This document shows, one piece after another, positions 1-13,244 of a DNA stretch of 64,000 bases (position 1 is its first letter; each line of letters begins with the position of its first letter). Made by a program: the position numbers and the translations under genes. The DNA is from Eumeta japonica (lineage: Eukaryota > Arthropoda > Insecta > Lepidoptera > Psychidae): positions 1-64,000 of the forward strand of contig BGZK01002008.1 in assembly GCA_005406025.1 (NCBI GenBank). The letters are read 5' to 3'. The notes beneath the pieces are model-generated. The model worked only from the letters and a program-made list of their open reading frames with translations. It was not told the DNA's origin and searched no databases.

Positions 1-1159
1 AAAAATCATTAAAATTAAAAAAAAATGCTGCAAACATCTTCTAACCTTATCAGTTAATACTAAAACATGCCCAATAATAATTATTTGCATTATATTGATT
101 TTAAATAAATTTCCGTTTTCATGGTAATAATGTACACTGTCATCTGTTGCAAATTGCCCAAAGCCTTTCCATTAACAAGTAGAAAATAACCTATAAATTT
201 GAGCTTATGCAATAGCATGATATATTTTGACGTTATTATATGTCGGACGCACAGACTGCCATTAAACTATACTATTTATATAGAAACAGTAATCAATTAT
301 AATAACTTATCTTACAGTTTTATATTTATTTAAATATATTCGAAACCAGCACGGACGCGGCCACTTAAACGAGTATAGGTGTAATGCAGCCACTAACATT
401 CCCTGACCGGTGCCCGCGGCTGACTGACTCTCGTTCTACATTCAGTCAAGCGTGAACGCCGACTTTTAGGTCACCGATCTATAACTATGTATTGATGTTT
501 TAAGACAATCTGAATTAAAAAAACAGGTCAACTGCGAACGAGTCTCGTCTGAATGTTGTTATACATATAATGTAAAACTATAATTTTATTCCCGTATGTA
601 TACCTTTAATTTTTAGGGTTCCATAGTCTGTTTGGCAGTATTACGAGTTTGGCGGTGTGCGCAGTTAATTATGATTTATTTAAAATTATGTTTTGGAAGT
701 GCCCAAGTTCCATTTGATCTGTTTCGAGATGAACGTAGACTAAGAGTTTCATCGAAATCCTGATTGTGATTGTTAAGGATGATCATCGTGACGGCCAATG
801 TCAAATAAATATACATCGAGTTGCATATTGCATATGCAAATAAAATAATCTAGCGACATTATTTTTTGTCGAAAAAATGATTCTTTCGTTTGCCTTCACA
901 GAATTGATTCGGAAATAATAGAATTAAATTATACATACATTCTTATATTTGAGTATATTAGAACGGAAACCTCTGAACACGGATTTGCATTTTCTCTTAT
1001 AATCAAGTAAAAAATATAGACACCACAAGTTCAAACGAAAAATGAATAAAATATTCTATGAAACGTAACATATGAAGTCGCGCACTTAAACAGGTTTTGA
1101 AGGTGACTTTCAAGTGGCAAAACAAATTAACCTTTTCTATATTATCTATGATCTTCACT
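1..1159. other. No gene seen; GC-richer patch at 345-480
   Basis: AT-rich. The patch near 345-480 (cgcggcc, tgcccgcggctgactgac, an ATTCAGTC initiator-like word) could be a promoter fragment but has no coding sequence attached. Confidence 0.3.
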
Positions 1160-1700
1160 ATTTTTAGTGACCTAAAGCGGTGGTAGTCGAGTGGTCGGTG
1201 CGGCGCGACGGCTTTGTTGCACCAGATTCTAATAGACCCATTGCTAAGCCGCACTACTTAGGCTCCCAAAAGCTCCGTGTCTCGGCCCAAGCGGGGCGCA
1301 GGTCGCCGACGACCGTTACGGCCGGAGCCAATGGCTTATTTAGTGAGATACTCTAGGGAGTGCTCTAGAGCTCGGAGCGAGCGAGGAGTTCAATTTGTGA
1401 CCGAACAATGAAATTCTAAGCACTTAGACTTTGAATGCTCTATTCTGACCCGAGGCGTGTCGGAGGTCGCTGACGCCCATTTTGTCCGAAGCCAACGGCT
1501 TAACTTCTTGTCTAAAGTACGAAGGTAACGAGAAGTTTAGTTTAAATCAAGTAATAGAACTCATCATCTAGCCCGCGATCAGGGTGAGCACTCCAAAGGC
1601 AGTCCACCACCGACCGCCGCCGCGTCTCGCCGCACGCCTGTCTCAATAGCATCCCGCCCTACCTGGTGCTGTTTGCTTCCACATCGAGCTTTGGAAGAGA
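1160..1700 (+). repeat. SINE-like head plus GC-rich duplicated block
   Basis: cggtggtagtcgagtggtcgg is an A-box-like head. Downstream, gcgcaggtcgccgacgaccg...agccaatggctta is repeated in diverged form about 190 bp later as ggaggtcgctgacgcc...agccaacggctta. Confidence 0.4.
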
Positions 1701-1984
1701 TGTATTAAAATAACTTAGAATCTCGCACTGAAGGTTTTTCCGAATACGAGTAAAAGCTTAAATAATTTCACCATTTTCGGGGCCATAATATTTTCAGTCA
1801 CGTTCAATTGCTAGAAAAGGTTTATTTACGTAGGTGACTCTTAAAATTTTTAGATTGGTCACAAAGAAAATTAAAAGAAAAACATATTTCAATTTAAAAA
1901 ATGGAACTCTGTGCTAGAAAATTTTTGTTGAATGTTTTTCTATGACTTTCGTTGTTATTTAAGTCAGCAAGAATTTTTTAATTT

Positions 1985-2620
1985 TCCGTCGATTTCAAGA
2001 AAATTTCGGCCGGCTTTTCATGATAAGTTCTATCTGATGCCACTGTTTATAACCGGTTTAACGAGTTCAAACGTGGTCGCACTAATCTGACTGACGATCT
2101 GCATGAGGGACGTTCTTCTACGGCGACGTCAGGAGACAAACATCAGTGCTGTGCGGCTCATGTTAGAGACTGACAAAAGAGTAGCCTGAGTGATTGGAAC
2201 AAGCTTAGGCACCGATTTGAGTCAAGTGTACACTTAGCGGTCAGGAAGTTTTATACACGGTGGATACTTCATAATTTGACCGAAGCTCAAAAACCCCGTC
2301 GTATTCATTGCAGTTGCGATTGCTTCTTCTATTGGAAAAAGTTAGGGAAAAACTGCCTCACAATAGAATCATCTTTCATCAAAACAACGCCTTACCGCCA
2401 AATGGGATCTGATAGGACAATATAGAAATAGATCCGACAACCTCAAATAATACGTTTTTTGTATATTTCCCAAAATAAAAGAAAAACTGCTAGGAAAGCG
2501 GTTTACGGACGCCGAAGAAACAATGCTAATTTGCAGTATTTTTCTCAGTAGTTCCATCGAATGCAATGATGTATTAATTTCAACGGTCACTATTTTGAAA
2601 AACAATTTTAATAAAAATAA
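1985..2620 (+). pseudogene. mariner transposase relic
   Basis: Broken frames read VYNRFNEFKRGRTNLTDDLH, EGRSSTATSGDKH, VRKFYTRWILHNLTEAQKPR, RIIFHQN (HHDN position), then KEKLLGKRFTDAEE and an FEKQ-like end. The middle of the catalytic domain is deleted. Confidence 0.85.
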
Positions 2621-2639
2621 CTTGATCGTTTCCTCAGTT

Positions 2640-3058
2640 TTTTGATTTTCTAAGAACTTTCAGTAACTATCTTTATATATAATATAGATAACGAAAACGA
2701 TTTTTTCTTTGTCCGAAGATCAGATAAAAACTACTGAACGTAACGACATGGGGCTTTGACCATACGACCCGAAATCTTTTATAAATGGTTTACGCTATTT
2801 TTTATTTATTTATTATTTTTAAATTCCAACACCCACCACCATTTTATTTATTTACTTTTACAAACAACGCTTTTGTCGGGACCAGTAATATGGGTTGGTG
2901 TATTGAACTAACCGACTAATTGTTGCGGGAGTAATACGGCATTGCCGGGGTGTGATTAAATGGTATTTTTGTTTGAAACAAAAAAACTAGAATCAATTTG
3001 AAAAACTCCAACCGGAATTTTGAAGTATTTATATAAATATTAGTATTCAAAGTATCTA

Positions 3059-3116
<58 letters not shown>

Positions 3117-4075
3117 TATACAAAATTCCTATGTAGATTAATGTACGTAGAAAATTTGGATAGTTAAATCTGTCCCACTTTCATATGTAAGATTTTGTTT
3201 TAATCTCTATTTCAAAGGCAGTATATATTTTTTTCTGTTATAAAAGCTAACAAGTCGTGTAACGGCAACTGAAAAATGAAAATGAAAATGTCAATAAAAT
3301 GAAGAATCAGGTGGTCAATGATCATTTTCACATGTTTTGTATTTTCTGAAAGAAATCGAGATCCTTACCACCCGAAATATCCAATTCGTCACCTTGAAAT
3401 TGTACTAAATGTCCATCGACAACTAAGTGTCGCTAACTAACCACAACATTTTCAATTTCCCAAAAGCCACATATATAGATAAACCACAAAAGCAATATTT
3501 TGTTAAAATGGAAATTGAATATGAAATCTTTAAGCCCGTTTGCGAGATCGCCACGTGTGTGTATACAAGACTGGCTCACTTAAAATAATAAGTTACACAT
3601 TTTGTCGTAAACTTGATTATTTTGGTCAGAGCTAGCGCCGTAGACACAGACTGTTCATTAAAATGCATATTTCTTGGTTAACAATCGCGATATCAATTTA
3701 CATACAATGGAGTATAAACTCGACGACCTTCATACAACCTCCGTTCCTGTCTGTTCGTTGTCACATGCTGCTACCTCCTTCGTGGTTAAGCGCATTTGGA
3801 TAGTAGCAAGAACAGACGTCTCTCTAAGAACACACTAAGCCGTCGGCTCCGGACGTCATCGTTGCAATGACGACGACGTCAGCAATCCTCGAGTCTGCGG
3901 CCCGAGAAAAAGTGAACAATCTACAAACGCCAACGCTTTAGGCGTTTCCTATATTCGTCTACGTTAAATTTTTTCTTCTGCAGGTCACGTGTCATTTCGC
4001 CAGCCAAAGTCAACATGGAACACTCTCGGATCAGTGGAATGTTTCAAGATCAGCAATAATTATACATTTTAACTT
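2640..4075. other. No gene seen; (TA)n microsatellite
   Basis: (TA)n at 3,059-3,112. Otherwise AT-rich with a GC-richer patch near 3,830-3,930. No exon or element recognised. Confidence 0.4.
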
Positions 4076-5310
4076 TTAAACATAACATTTAGCAAAATTG
4101 CCGAATCATGCCGCTTCAAAAAAGTTACTCGTCAAAGTTCAATGTTACCGGCAGGTTGACATCAGTTGTCATAAACGCGTAACAGGTATATGAAAATAAT
4201 CAAATTAGAACTAAAATATCCGACTATATGTATACCATCACAGCGGCGTGCTTCAAATTCTCGTTTTCAATAATTAGCTGTTAACTGTTAAAGTTAAAAG
4301 CTAAGCACGTCAGAACATGTTGTTTCAACAGATGAGAGTTAACCGGTAATTTCAGAGTTAATGCTAGAGGTGCGTGGGGCCACCTCCAAACGCTGAGTTA
4401 ACTTCCAAATCCGCCATTTTGGTATTTGTGACATTGACGGTATATACGTAGTCGTATATTTTAATTCTAATTTGATTATTTTCTTAATATTTTATAATAA
4501 TAAGTAATAATTGAAGTTTTTCTTCTTAATCCATTTCGGAAACTTACGATATCTATAAAATTAAGAATCATATATTAGGCGCTTATCGTAACTGACAGCG
4601 ACCGGTCCGTTAACATTTAACTTTAAGCAAGTGATTTTTGAAGCAATAAAATTTGACAGTTTTGCTAAATGTTAAAGTAAATATTATGTTTTATTGTTAA
4701 AGTTTATAGTTAAATACTACTGATTTTTAAACACTCCGCCGTGAAGAGTTTGAAGCACATCGCTGTGAGTGTAAATTGTATATTTGAAACACGTATTTTA
4801 ACGTGTTTAGCTTTTAATTTTAACGGTGAGCTGTTGATTATTAAATATGCGAGTTTGAAGCACACCGCTGTTTAATTTTTAAACATAAAACCCATTTACT
4901 TTAACAATTAACAAATTTGTCAAATCTTGCTGCTTCAAAAAATTACTTATTAAAGTATGTGTTAACCTGCGGGTTGCTGTCAGTTGCGATAAGAGCGGGA
5001 TATGTGATTCTTAATTTCATAGACGTCGCAAGTTTTCGATACGGACAGCGAGGGAGAATCCCGATTATTGTCCCGATTATTAAAAAAATAATCAAATTAA
5101 AACTATAATAATCCATTGATATCACAAATGCCAAAATGGCGGATTTGAAGATTTTAGCATTTAAAGGTGTCGCCGCGCACGGCCAACATTATCTCCGAGA
5201 TTAGCGGTTAACCGTCAGTTGTGAAATTGAAATAACGTATGTTGACGTGTTTAGCGTTTAACAGTTAACAGTTAATTATAGCAAATGAGAGTTTAACGCA
5301 CACCGCCGTA
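4076..5310. mobile_element. Cluster of related MITEs (tttgaagcacaccgctgt ends)
   Basis: The terminal word gcggtgtgcttcaaactc or its reverse complement occurs at about 4,240, 4,750, 4,855 and 5,290. Internal blocks (gttaactgttaaag, aacgtgtttagc, gctgcttcaaaaaattactt) recur in direct and inverted order. Interpreted as several foldback-type elements, some nested. Individual boundaries are uncertain. Confidence 0.55.
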
Positions 5311-5639
5311 CCAGTATAGATTTTTTTTTGTAGAAATAGAAATGATTAGTCACTCGCCTCGGCCCGCTGAGCTAGCAAGGCGGTCTCATCTCTTCAGTAT
5401 GAGGTAGAAAGACTAGGGGGGTGTGCTTCAATAGTGAGGTGATTAAAATTTAATACAACAACAATAATAACATGATGATATATATATAGTTTCACTTGTC
5501 CAGGTGTCTTAAGTCCTGCAAGATTTTAACCCCTCTTGCCGGTGTTCGCGAGCTCAAATTTGGCATATACGCGTAAAGTGCATGAAAATACAATTCCATA
5601 GAGTTCGGAGTCATTTGATTTGTCGTGACGAGTATCCGG

Positions 5640-5960
5640 GATTTTTGATGATATCCTGGGTCCGATGATGAAGTCGGAACGTGGCCACGGGAACTATGTA
5701 ACAAAGCCAAGCAACCTCACGGATGTTGGCCTCTATTTAATCCATCTCGATAAGAGCTCTCGCCTTAGACGATATTGAGGGTCTGACGATGAAGCCGGAA
5801 GGTGACCACTGGAACTATGTAACGGAACATGGTAATCCCAACGACATTGGGCTTGTTCCATTTGCCTTGAAAAGAGCTCCGGTCCTAAATGATTTACAGG
5901 GTCCCGATAGCGAAAATGTAAGGTGGAGTCAGGAAATCTGTAACGAAACCACACAACACA
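5640..5960. repeat. 120-bp tandem repeat, about 2.7 degenerate copies
   Basis: gaactatgtaac recurs at about 5,691 and 5,811 with a third diverged copy. Each copy has (g)atgaagccggaaggtgacca-, taagagctct- and gatcctgggtccga-like blocks. Probably a satellite or transposon-internal repeat. Confidence 0.7.
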
Positions 5961-5965
5961 CAGGT

Positions 5966-6539
5966 ACTGAAACTACACACGCCCGTAGATTCTGGGCCGT
6001 TTTACTAGCAATCTGCATTCGTGTATGAAATTTCACTTTCAATTAATTTGGATGACGGTATAGATTGACAGCACAGATATAGATCGAACTGCAGGTAAAT
6101 TTTCAGGAGCACAGAATAAAGGCATAGATTGTATCTTTCATAAGAAACCTACCTTAAAAAGCAATATCAAAAATAAGCTCCTATATTATAAAAAAAAGAA
6201 CTAAAAAATTAATAAATATAGTTTAAAAAAACTAAAAAACTTGCTTTTAAAGCACATTAAACTAAAAACTGAAAAATAATCCTTAACATGAACTAAAAAA
6301 AATAATGAACAATGACGAAAAATACTAGCATTATTGTGGAAAAAGCGTGGGTTGCTCTATATACGAAAAGTGTGGCACAAAGCGCACCATTGAAAATTAA
6401 CCTCAAAGATTCCGATACATACATACATAGTTAGATACAACCCAAGCTTATAAAAGCATGTTAAAAATAAACTTATGTCGATTAGAAACAAAACATTTTC
6501 TACCTTTTGACCATTTAAGTTCCTTTTTAGGGTTTCATA
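5966..6539. other. No gene seen
   Basis: A-rich stretch with repeated 'actaaaaa' words. Nothing identified. Confidence 0.35.
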
Positions 6540-7115
6540 CCTCAAAAAAAAAACGTAACCCTTATAGGATCACTACGTTGTCCGTCCGTCCGTCTGTCTC
6601 TCAAAACCCTTTATCTCGGGAACGCGTGGAGGTATCCATTTGAAATTAAAACCGTATACTTAAGTTTCCAGTCCCTTAAAGTTGTGAAAACATCAAACTT
6701 CTATGTTGACATGAAAAAAGATACGGTAGTTTATACCGCAAAAAACGTATATTTTGCCGCTCTCAAGGGAAACGAAAATTTATAGTACATTTTCCGTTGA
6801 CCTAGAACTATGAAATTTGGCAGGTAATACCGTCTTATACTACAAGTATAGGAAAAAATCTGAAAATCATATATTTTTAATTAAATCATAAAAATGACTG
6901 ATTAGATCACCTAACTAATTTAGGTATGAACTGTTAGTATAACCACAATTTCCTACAAGTATGTAATTATTGGTTTTAGAAACTGAATTTCTGGAAAGGT
7001 TCGCAAAAAACTGCGAGACTCGATTCTTGAACTATTTATAATATATACCAGAAAATTTGTACGGAACCCTTGGTGGGCGAGTTCGCTTCGCACTTGTCCG
7101 GTTTTTTTTTTTTCT
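6540..7115 (-). repeat. Dispersed repeat, 'ggacaagtgcg' superfamily
   Basis: The minus strand starts accggacaagtgcgaagcg...aagggttccgtac and ends agacggacggacggacaacg...ataagggttacg. Confidence 0.8.
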
Positions 7116-7666
7116 GTCAAATTCATTATATTACAAGAATAAAAACGTGCTAAAATTGATAACAAGAGAGTAGAATAGAGTGTAACACGGTTTTATTCTG
7201 CTAATGTATAAAATTGATAAAAAAAAGGAGCTTGAATGCCGGTTAACAGATTTTTAAGTGTTTTTTAAAAAGCACTTTGAGCCAAAATCGTTTATTTTAA
7301 TATGTACGGACCTAGATGAAGTAAATGTGTGCTTGACTTTTTTTAATAAAAAAGAGAGCTACCGAATGGTTTGTCGACACCTAAATTGTATTACAGTCAT
7401 GAAGATACGATTGTGTGTCACGCGATTTTTCTTTGGCCAAAGCGATCACGAATTCTACGGATGTTTTAGCGCTTGGGACCACTGTATGGTTAAATTCATA
7501 AGCTGAGCGATTTTCAAAGCGAAGATTAGTCCTTAGGACAAGACGAATTTATCAATATGTATTATATACTCGATAACATATTGATAAGTATAAAACTCAT
7601 CTTGTACACAAATGCGACTGAAAATACAGTGTTGTATTTTCGGGTCATCGGCTATAAGCTAATGTC

Positions 7667-7699
<33 letters not shown>

Positions 7700-8404
7700 A
7701 AAATATTTACAGCAATTGGTAGTTTACAGATAATTTACGATCAAGCAGTAAAAAGTTACGAGTATCCACACCAAAGGCTGGTATGATTTTAATAATATGG
7801 ATGGTTTATGTCCATGGCCCTCACACTAGGCAAATAGATATTTTATTTATCTACATTAGTGGTTGGATATAAAGTTCAAAATTGCACCATAAATCCATCC
7901 ATAACACTTCTCGAAATAATTCCTGACACAATAACATTGTGTGCAATTTCTTTATCAATCATTATGAGTATTGGAATTTTAAGTATTGATAAGAGAATGC
8001 ATGAATGATTGAGTCGAATATGATGTATTGATCGTCAAAGATATCAGTTTATCATGGATTGATTTTTACATGTATTATATACCTGTATAACGTTTTCAAG
8101 ACGCATATCTGTAAAAACATATTCGCATGGAGAGAGTGGCGCACAAGCTCCCATGTTATAAATGTGGTCTAAGGTACAAAGATCAATGAATCGTCAACAG
8201 CCTGTCGTCCGCTACAGCTTATGACTCAGACCAGCCGCCTCAGCCGGTCGCTGCTTTCTACACAAACAGCATTTACTTTGACTCACACGTATGCGATCCG
8301 TTCAATCGGTGAATTTTATTACAAGCTTACGTTTCACTGGCGCCGTTTTTACTTCTGCGTGTCTTTCCGCTTCTTGCACTCCGATTTGGGATCTCTTTCT
8401 GACG
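7116..8404. other. No gene seen
   Basis: AT-rich, with a (TA)n(TG)n microsatellite at about 7,667-7,700. Only chance ORFs. Confidence 0.4.
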
Positions 8405-8480
8405 CATTATCTTGTCCGACTGGCGCAGCGGTAGTGACCCTACCCGCTGCGCTGGGGGCGTGGGTTCGATTCCCGCACAA
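8405..8480 (+). mobile_element. tRNA-derived SINE head
   Basis: ctggcgcagcggtagtgacc (A box) and gtgggttcgattcccgc (B box, near-consensus GGTTCGATTCC). This is a common lepidopteran SINE head. A true tRNA is unlikely because no clean acceptor stem forms. Confidence 0.65.
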
Positions 8481-9013
8481 CACAAGCATTCATTTATTTG
8501 ATTAAAAATTAATGTCTGTTTAGAGTTAAAAACAAAGTATATGTGTATTTACAGGTATCAACTATCTGGTATTCATATTACAAGTCTTGTTGTTTAGTTT
8601 GGGACCAGACGGCGCTGTGTACATATGTCCGAAGATATTATTATTATTGTTATATTTGCATTACCCGTGCTCAGTAAAAGCGTACCCTCCCACAGTCTTT
8701 TTAGCTCAAATCGGGGGACCTGGATTTCAAGCGATCACGCTGGCCCATTGCGCGTGGTGACGGTCAACGTCCGTGTCGCCACACACGTCGTCCGGGACCG
8801 ACGACTTAATCGTGCTTTGCGAGGCACGGAACTCGGTGGTTCATTCCGACGTAATTTAAGAAATGATCAGTCAATCGGATCATGGTCTCGCAATCGACGC
8901 GCCACTCCGCCACCATCACTCCTCATTATTTTAGTCGAGTGGGTATTTTATTGCACGCAATGCTTTCCTTTGCCTTAGCGTACCTTCAACTCTCTCCTTT
9001 GATACATGGTATT
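8481..9013. other. No gene seen
   Basis: A 117-codon plus frame at 8,625-8,978 has no recognised motif. Confidence 0.3.
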
Positions 9014-9089
9014 TTCTAATTAAGACCACGAAATCTACCATCTCTGATGAGAGATGGTAGATTTCGTGTTCACTTAATTTCTAATTAAG
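9014..9089. repeat. Perfect 19-bp hairpin between 11-bp direct repeats
   Basis: Arms cacgaaatctaccatctct and agagatggtagatttcgtg with GATG loop. The direct repeat ttctaattaag lies on both sides (9,014 and 9,079). Confidence 0.95.
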
Positions 9090-9722
9090 CATGACTACAT
9101 AGTAAAAACAGAGGAGGCGTCACTTCATATAATTTTGATCGAAGGACACTTACAGGTAAGTTACTTTGATCAACTAATTATCATATGTACATGTACCATC
9201 GTACATAGCGGCCATGATTTAATTTTCAGTATTTAATTTCTAAGTGTGATTACAATTGCATGTTAAGGGTTTCAAAGACCACATAGTATATAGGCTGACA
9301 AAAAATTCAGCTCGCTACGTCTCCCCGGGGGACGCGAACACACGCACGCGAGCTAACATCGAGGCGGCGCCTCACTGGCGTGCGCAAAGCGACGCGACAG
9401 CCACGCTAATGTCTAACGTGTCACAGAGCATTCGCTCCGCGGCAGCGGCAGTCCATTAGCTTAATTCACATTTTGTACTTCTTAGTTTGTAAGACTTTAC
9501 ATCCAAAAGCGGACAAAACGGAACCCCATCACTGAGTCATTACGTGCTTCTGTCTGTGACACCATCAAAAGCGTATATCTCATAAAATATATGAGAATAA
9601 GCTAAAGTTTTAGTACACTTGTTCACTCGATACCACTTCCTAGTGGCGAAGGATAAAGTCGTTTCAAACACACACTACCGGAGTTGTTAAAAATCACATC
9701 TACACATTTTTATTTTAATATA
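9090..9722. other. GC-richer non-coding stretch
   Basis: 9,300-9,460 is CpG-rich and open for 67 codons with Ala/Thr/Arg bias, without any motif. No splice-supported exon. Confidence 0.3.
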
Positions 9723-10370
9723 AGGAACACCGGACAAGTGCAAATAGAACTCGCACCTCTAAGGTTCCGTACAAACTTAATTATGCATGTAGGTGTGTCG
9801 TCCATCAAGAGTCGATTTTTTTTGTTTTAGATACCGACACTGGTGAGATATTAATGCCGGGGATTCCAAAACTTTCTCATTTTTTCTTTTTTCCAAAAAG
9901 AGTTCAAATTTTTTTTTTCAAATATGCCTATTTTTGGAAATCTTAAATTTTTATGAACGGTCTTCTCCCATATATCGGTCCCCATCGCAGTCCATTTTCC
10001 GATTGTAAGCGTAAGTTTTTAATCATAAAAAAATATTTTTCATGTATACCATCAGTATAACTACAAATAATCTATTTTCAGATTTTCCCTTTCCTGACAA
10101 GTACCCTAACTAATAACAAAAATGAATATAGGTTTTACTTAACTCGCGGACGTCAAATTATGCAGCGAAAATGGCAGTACTTTTTTTATTGCATTGACTT
10201 ATAAGGTTTTTTAACAGTTCTAAGGGACCGTAAACCCAAGTTTTTGATATTGATTTCAAATTGATATCTCCAAGCTTTCTTGGGGAAAAGGGTCAGACGG
10301 ACAGACGAACAACGAAGTGATCCTAAGAGGATACATTTTTTTCAGTAAGGAATCCTAAAAACTATGAAAG
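9723..10370 (+). repeat. Dispersed repeat, 'ggacaagtgc' superfamily
   Basis: Opens caccggacaagtgcaaatag...aaggttccgtac and closes cagacggacagacgaacaac...gtgatcctaagagg, the order typical of this lepidopteran repeat. Non-coding. Confidence 0.75.
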
Positions 10371-10499
10371 GCAATACGAGCCTAGCAATTTTCCTTTAGT
10401 TTATGCTCTATTTCCAATAAATATGATTTTTTTCAGAATTTTCTAAGTCACGGCTTTTACACGTGGGCAAAAATAAGGTAAGCATTTCTTGAAAGTTTA

Positions 10500-11029
10500 A
10501 AAAATATTTTATAAGCTCCGGGGCCGCGCCGCATTTCGACCCGCCTCGTCCCGCCGGCCCCGGGCCGCGCCGCCGCGCCGCGCGGACAGATATGTCGAGG
10601 TGACTCCATGTCGAGTGCCTTTCCAATTTCCGTGCGGAAAATTAAAAAAAAATCCAACAATTAAAATCCCTTGACTCGTTGTCGAGAGTCAAGGGACTTT
10701 CAATGTCGAATTTTTTCGAATTGAGAGTACAGTCGCGCGCAGTAATTTAATTCACGGTGTTCTGATTTTGTCAGACGCCGTTTCACGGCCTTTTGCGTTG
10801 AGACGGCGCGATCTAATCGCTATGCTCAGCAGACGGGTCGGGGCGATATCTATAGCGCGCTCGACACTACTACCCGCCATCCTAGCAACGAGTGTTTTCG
10901 ACATCTGGCTAGACGATGTTTATACGAAATTCATGGTGTCAATTATTGCTGGTGGGAAGCCTCACGTCGCCGACGGCGGGAAAGGATGGGTGACCGAATT
11001 CTGTTTTGAAAAGTCAGAATTTCAGTAGT
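10500..11029. other. GC-rich patches with hairpin
   Basis: 10,515-10,610 is almost pure G+C (ggccgcgccgc words). A hairpin tcccttgactc...gagtcaaggga lies at about 10,667-10,696. An 86-codon plus frame at 10,768-11,028 has no recognised homology. Possibly part of an unidentified element. Confidence 0.35.
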
Positions 11030-12637
11030 TAATCAACGTATCTGACTTCGTTTGAATACTACTTCGATAATAATATACTATCTGGGTCGTAGTTTGTGTC
11101 ACGATATGCCATAGTGACAATATAATATCTACAGAATGCAGTATAAAGCAACTTTTATAAAAAAAGTAAAAAAAAAAATTGTTTCCTAAGACACCTATGT
11201 AGATTAAATTAAAAAGTGAAACCTTAACAATATATTCATTAATAACAAAAATTGATACATAATAAATATAAATAATATTTACCTAAAAATCGTTAGGGTC
11301 GTTACCAAAATACCAATGTATGAAAATGTATACAAGAATTGCTCACTGAAAGCCATAAGATTCGAATATTTGATTTTTTTCTGTAGTTGATAATAGCACG
11401 CTAATATCGTTACTCCACAGAATAAACAAGTTGAACGCATGTCCGTCTGTATGCCATTGATTCTCAAACAAACCTAAGCCGTGTAAAAACGTTTGAGGAC
11501 GTGAATGTAAAAACATTTTTTTTCAAATGTTAAAATAATGTAATTATAATAAAAATTTGGACAGTTAACACAGCGATTTGAAATCGCGTTCATGACGGAC
11601 AATAAGAAAATATTCAACATAACCTCAATAATGGAGAGAATGACAGCGTAATGACAGTCGATCGTGAACTTGACTCTTAGCCAACTTCACTACCATCCAC
11701 AATCAATAATCAACAGGTCCTTAATTTAAATTATGAATCTTTTGTCATAGAATACATATTCAATTTTGTCTTAATGGCCCGTTAATTTTTAACATTGGTT
11801 GATGAAATATGATCTTACTTGAGTGTGAATGAGTTTCATGCTAAACTTACTCGCTTTGGAGTCATTTACGTCCATGTCTGCAGTACATACAAATTCGTAA
11901 GAACCAGCTGCTAGAAGATTTAAATTAGTTTTTTTTTTTAATTGGAATACAACGTGTGTGGCTCTGAGCGTTTACGACAAATGCCCCCCTACACGTAGCC
12001 AATATTCAAAAGTAAAAAAAGGAAAAAGGTTGGCAACATTATCCAGTACATTCGCTTTACAAACGTGACATAACGTAGAAGTATTTAAAAAAAACAGCAA
12101 TTAAAGACTATATAGTATATTTTTAGTTACCGACTTAAAATATGAAAGAAATTCATGACGTCATCAATGTCAGTGTCACTTAAAAAACGAATTTTCGAGG
12201 TTTTAACAAGGCATTGGAATAAACAAGAAGCTGTTAAATCGTATGTCTGTACTGTGGATATTAACGCATCATTTGTTTAAGGTCAATGTTACGTCAATCG
12301 AACAATTCGTAAGTTGTTTAATTTTTATAAATCTGTTATCAGAAGGTATACTAGTTTTGTACAAGATCAAGAATGTTTCCCGAAACAAGAATTATCTCGA
12401 ACCTGAAGATTTGGAAACGACAAGCGCCTGATTGAACATTTTCGATATTGGCGAGCTCGAAAATGGTGAGCAGATTTTGAATTGATCGTGAGTTTCCAAT
12501 ATTCTGGCTTTTTTTTTATTAGACTTGAGCTTTGGTAAATCTTAAATACATTAAATAAAAACAAAATGTGTAGTTTAATATCTTATCTGAATAAAAAGAT
12601 TTCTCGGAAAATTTGACAAAATCTTATTTCGGGCAGC
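11030..12637. other. No gene seen
   Basis: AT-rich. Short chance ORFs only. Confidence 0.35.
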
Positions 12638-12672
12638 GGTAATAGCCGAGCGGCCACCGTGTCAATGGACTT
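12638..12672 (+). mobile_element. SINE A-box fragment
   Basis: gcagcggtaatagccgagcgg matches the head of the SINE at 14.6-15.2 kb. The B box is absent, so this is truncated. Confidence 0.4.
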
Positions 12673-13244
12673 CATGAAAATTAAAATTGAAGTAATGTAT
12701 ACGGTTTTGGGTACAAAAGGTAAAATGAAAATATTAACAAATCTTCATTGAATTGATATGTCATAATATGCAATATTAATTTGCGCAAGTGTACAATCGT
12801 ACACACCACTTAAGATGCACGTAGCGCGCTCCTTAAGGTCACTTACACAACTCTGTACGGGAGAAGGTCGCGACTTAAGGGTGACCTCGCACCGCTCAAA
12901 TGTGTACTGTCCTTAAGCGCGCCCGTCGTAAGGCACCGGCACACGAGCGAACGGAAGAGTACCTCCGTTTCTAATCAGGTATTTCTTGCTCAATCGAACA
13001 TCGAGCACGTGTAATTAATATTACACATTATAATGTTAACGCAAAATAGGGACCAAAAAAAAAACGAAAAAAATACTCATATATACTAATATTTTGAATA
13101 CTATTGGTTTGTACGTATCGTATAAATCTAAAATTTCTATACATATCACGTGACGATCTCGCAAAAGGGTGTTGACTGTGATGAAAATTTTTAATTTAGT
13201 AAAGGCTTGCCTTTCGAGTTAATTTATAGGGGGGTGTCTTCCTT

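Noticed and set aside
8405..8480. Functional tRNA gene.
   Set aside because: A and B boxes are good but acceptor and anticodon stems do not pair properly; better explained as a SINE head.
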